Positions 63,313-64,000 of a stretch of 64,000 nt of DNA are shown here, in pieces. Each line of letters begins with the position of its first letter. Within the stretch, counting starts at the first letter, position 1. The notes under the pieces are model-generated. The model was not told the origin of the DNA. It did no database searches and saw nothing but the letters and a program-made list of their open reading frames with translations. The DNA lies in NCBI RefSeq assembly GCF_016598575.1, contig NZ_CP066801.1:2232001-2296000 (forward strand), given 5' to 3'. The DNA comes from Streptomyces sp. HSG2 (GTDB lineage Bacteria > Actinomycetota > Actinomycetes > Streptomycetales > Streptomycetaceae). Made by a program: the position numbers and the translations under genes.

Positions 63313-63361
63313 TCCCTAACCCTCCATGGGTTCGGGGAACCGGCGCGCTCTAGGGACCTCC
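63310..63361. other. Predicted attachment-site junction of an integrated element
   Basis: Homology to tadA stops at about 63312, and a serine integrase gene starts at 63362. The 50 bp between contain CTAACC, CCATGG and CGGCGCGC but no gene. Serine integrases usually have attP directly before the gene, so this stretch should contain the hybrid att site. Confidence 0.6.
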
Positions 63362-64000
63362 ATGCAACAGCCCACCTGCGTGATTTACGACCGACTGTCC
63401 CGTCTCTTCGCTGAGGAAGCCCCCGACCACCGCATTGCCGCGTGCCGCGCCTACGCCGAACAGCGCGGATGGAAGGTGGTGCACGTCGCCACAGACACGA
63501 ACGTCAGTGGGGCCAGCAAGCTCGAAGACCGGCCCGGTATGCGGGAAGTGCTCTCTTGGCTCCCGCGCGTTGACTACGTCATAGCCGCGAAGCTGGACCG
63601 GTACGCGCGGAGCGTTCTGGAATTTCAGCGACTTCTCGATGCTGCAAAATCGACCCGCACCACGGTCATCACAGCGGACGGCGTTGTGAGTCCGGAAAAC
63701 GCAAGCATCATCATCAACGTTCTTGCTGCTTTCGCAGAGTATGAGCGCGACATGATTAAGGCGCGCATCACGGACAGCAAGAAGCATTTCCGTTCGCTCG
63801 GCAACCACCTGGGCGGGCTTGCTCCCTATGGATACGCGATTACCGGCCCGGTGAACGACAAGCGTTGGGCCATCGATGAGACCGCCGCAGCGATCATCCG
63901 AGAGTGCACGGACAAGCTCACAAATCACGGCGCAACACTGACCGGACTTGCTCGTGAGCTGAACGAGCGCGGAATCCTTCCTCCGGCAGAGCACGCAAGG
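63362..64000 (+). CDS. Large serine recombinase (integrase), 3' end beyond the window
   Basis: 213 codons are visible. The catalytic serine is Ser13 in VIYDRLSRLF. LDRYARS (78-84) and AEYERDMIKARI (125-136) belong to the resolvase domain and its long helix. APYGY (154-158) opens the recombinase domain. Codon use is less GC-biased (many T- and A-ending codons such as GTT, GCT, ATT), which fits a recently acquired element. It is expected to insert and excise an integrative or phage element. Confidence 0.9.
   Translation, partial: MQQPTCVIYDRLSRLFAEEAPDHRIAACRAYAEQRGWKVVHVATDTNVSGASKLEDRPGMREVLSWLPRVDYVIAAKLDRYARSVLEFQRLLDAAKSTRTTVITADGVVSPENASIIINVLAAFAEYERDMIKARITDSKKHFRSLGNHLGGLAPYGYAITGPVNDKRWAIDETAAAIIRECTDKLTNHGATLTGLARELNERGILPPAEHAR

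Noticed and set aside
63350..63994. A 214-codon minus-strand frame at the right end
   Set aside because: It is antisense to the serine integrase, whose plus-strand frame has catalytic Ser and all conserved motifs.
1..64000. CRISPR arrays, rRNA operons, riboswitches and an origin of replication
   Set aside because: No array of spaced repeats, no rRNA signature, no recognisable riboswitch core and no DnaA-box cluster were seen; the only tandem repeats are the 18-bp units in tmk and the GTGCCCC heptamers.

Overview
The window is chromosomal DNA from a Streptomyces or a very close relative. It is GC-rich throughout, third codon positions are nearly all G or C, and gene content follows blocks that are standard in the genus: folate genes next to ftsH/hpt/tilS, bldG with its anti-sigma factor, a topA-tmk-holB block, and DUF397/XRE/ATPase regulators. 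Only one in-frame TTA codon was found in the whole window.

Layout. Positions 1-8,400 hold a truncated ArsR-type regulator, a VOC protein, an orphan sensor kinase, a MidA-like methyltransferase, an extra nuoD paralogue, two PH-domain membrane proteins and a membrane/coiled-coil protein. Positions 8,667-20,176 form the folate and housekeeping core: folP, an NTF2-like gene, folB, folK and DUF3180 on the plus strand; folE, ftsH, hpt, tilS, a DUF2342 zinc protease and dacB on the minus strand; then ppa. Positions 20,300-25,000 carry a ThrE-type exporter, a DedA protein and an aldehyde dehydrogenase. Positions 25,000-27,200 carry a WhiJ-like regulatory trio (XRE-DUF5753, HATPase, DUF397) in which the HATPase and DUF397 promoters share a nearly identical 29-bp element. 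Positions 27,500-38,000 are more accessory: a DUF2786 protein, an HTH/Clp-N protein with palindromic operators over its promoter, a 62-residue hydrophobic peptide, two MFS exporters, an acyltransferase, an ABC exporter, a NUDIX hydrolase and a GPP34 protein.

Positions 38,000-40,970 look like a decayed mobile-element zone beside a tRNA-Thr(CGT) gene. They contain an ISAzo13-like transposase remnant, a frameshifted group II intron reverse transcriptase remnant and an unrecognised membrane protein. Positions 41,000-60,072 return to core genes: a secreted S33 aminopeptidase, holB, a giant MFS-Tmk fusion, topA, a methyltransferase, a lipoprotein, hppA, apgA, bldG and a DUF1998 helicase. Positions 59,576-63,312 are a Tad/Flp pilus locus (TadE-like, TadE, Flp-like DUF4244, TadC, TadB, TadA). 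TadA is cut by an integrated element whose serine integrase gene starts at 63,362 and runs off the window.

How the genes work together: the folate genes form overlapping, translationally coupled runs. tmk, holB and topA serve DNA replication and topology. ppa and hppA both remove pyrophosphate. bldG/apgA is a partner-switching module controlling development, divergent from the helicase that holds the window's single TTA codon. A recurring feature is a TANNNT hexamer 6-7 nt before the start codon, which predicts leaderless mRNAs for several genes.
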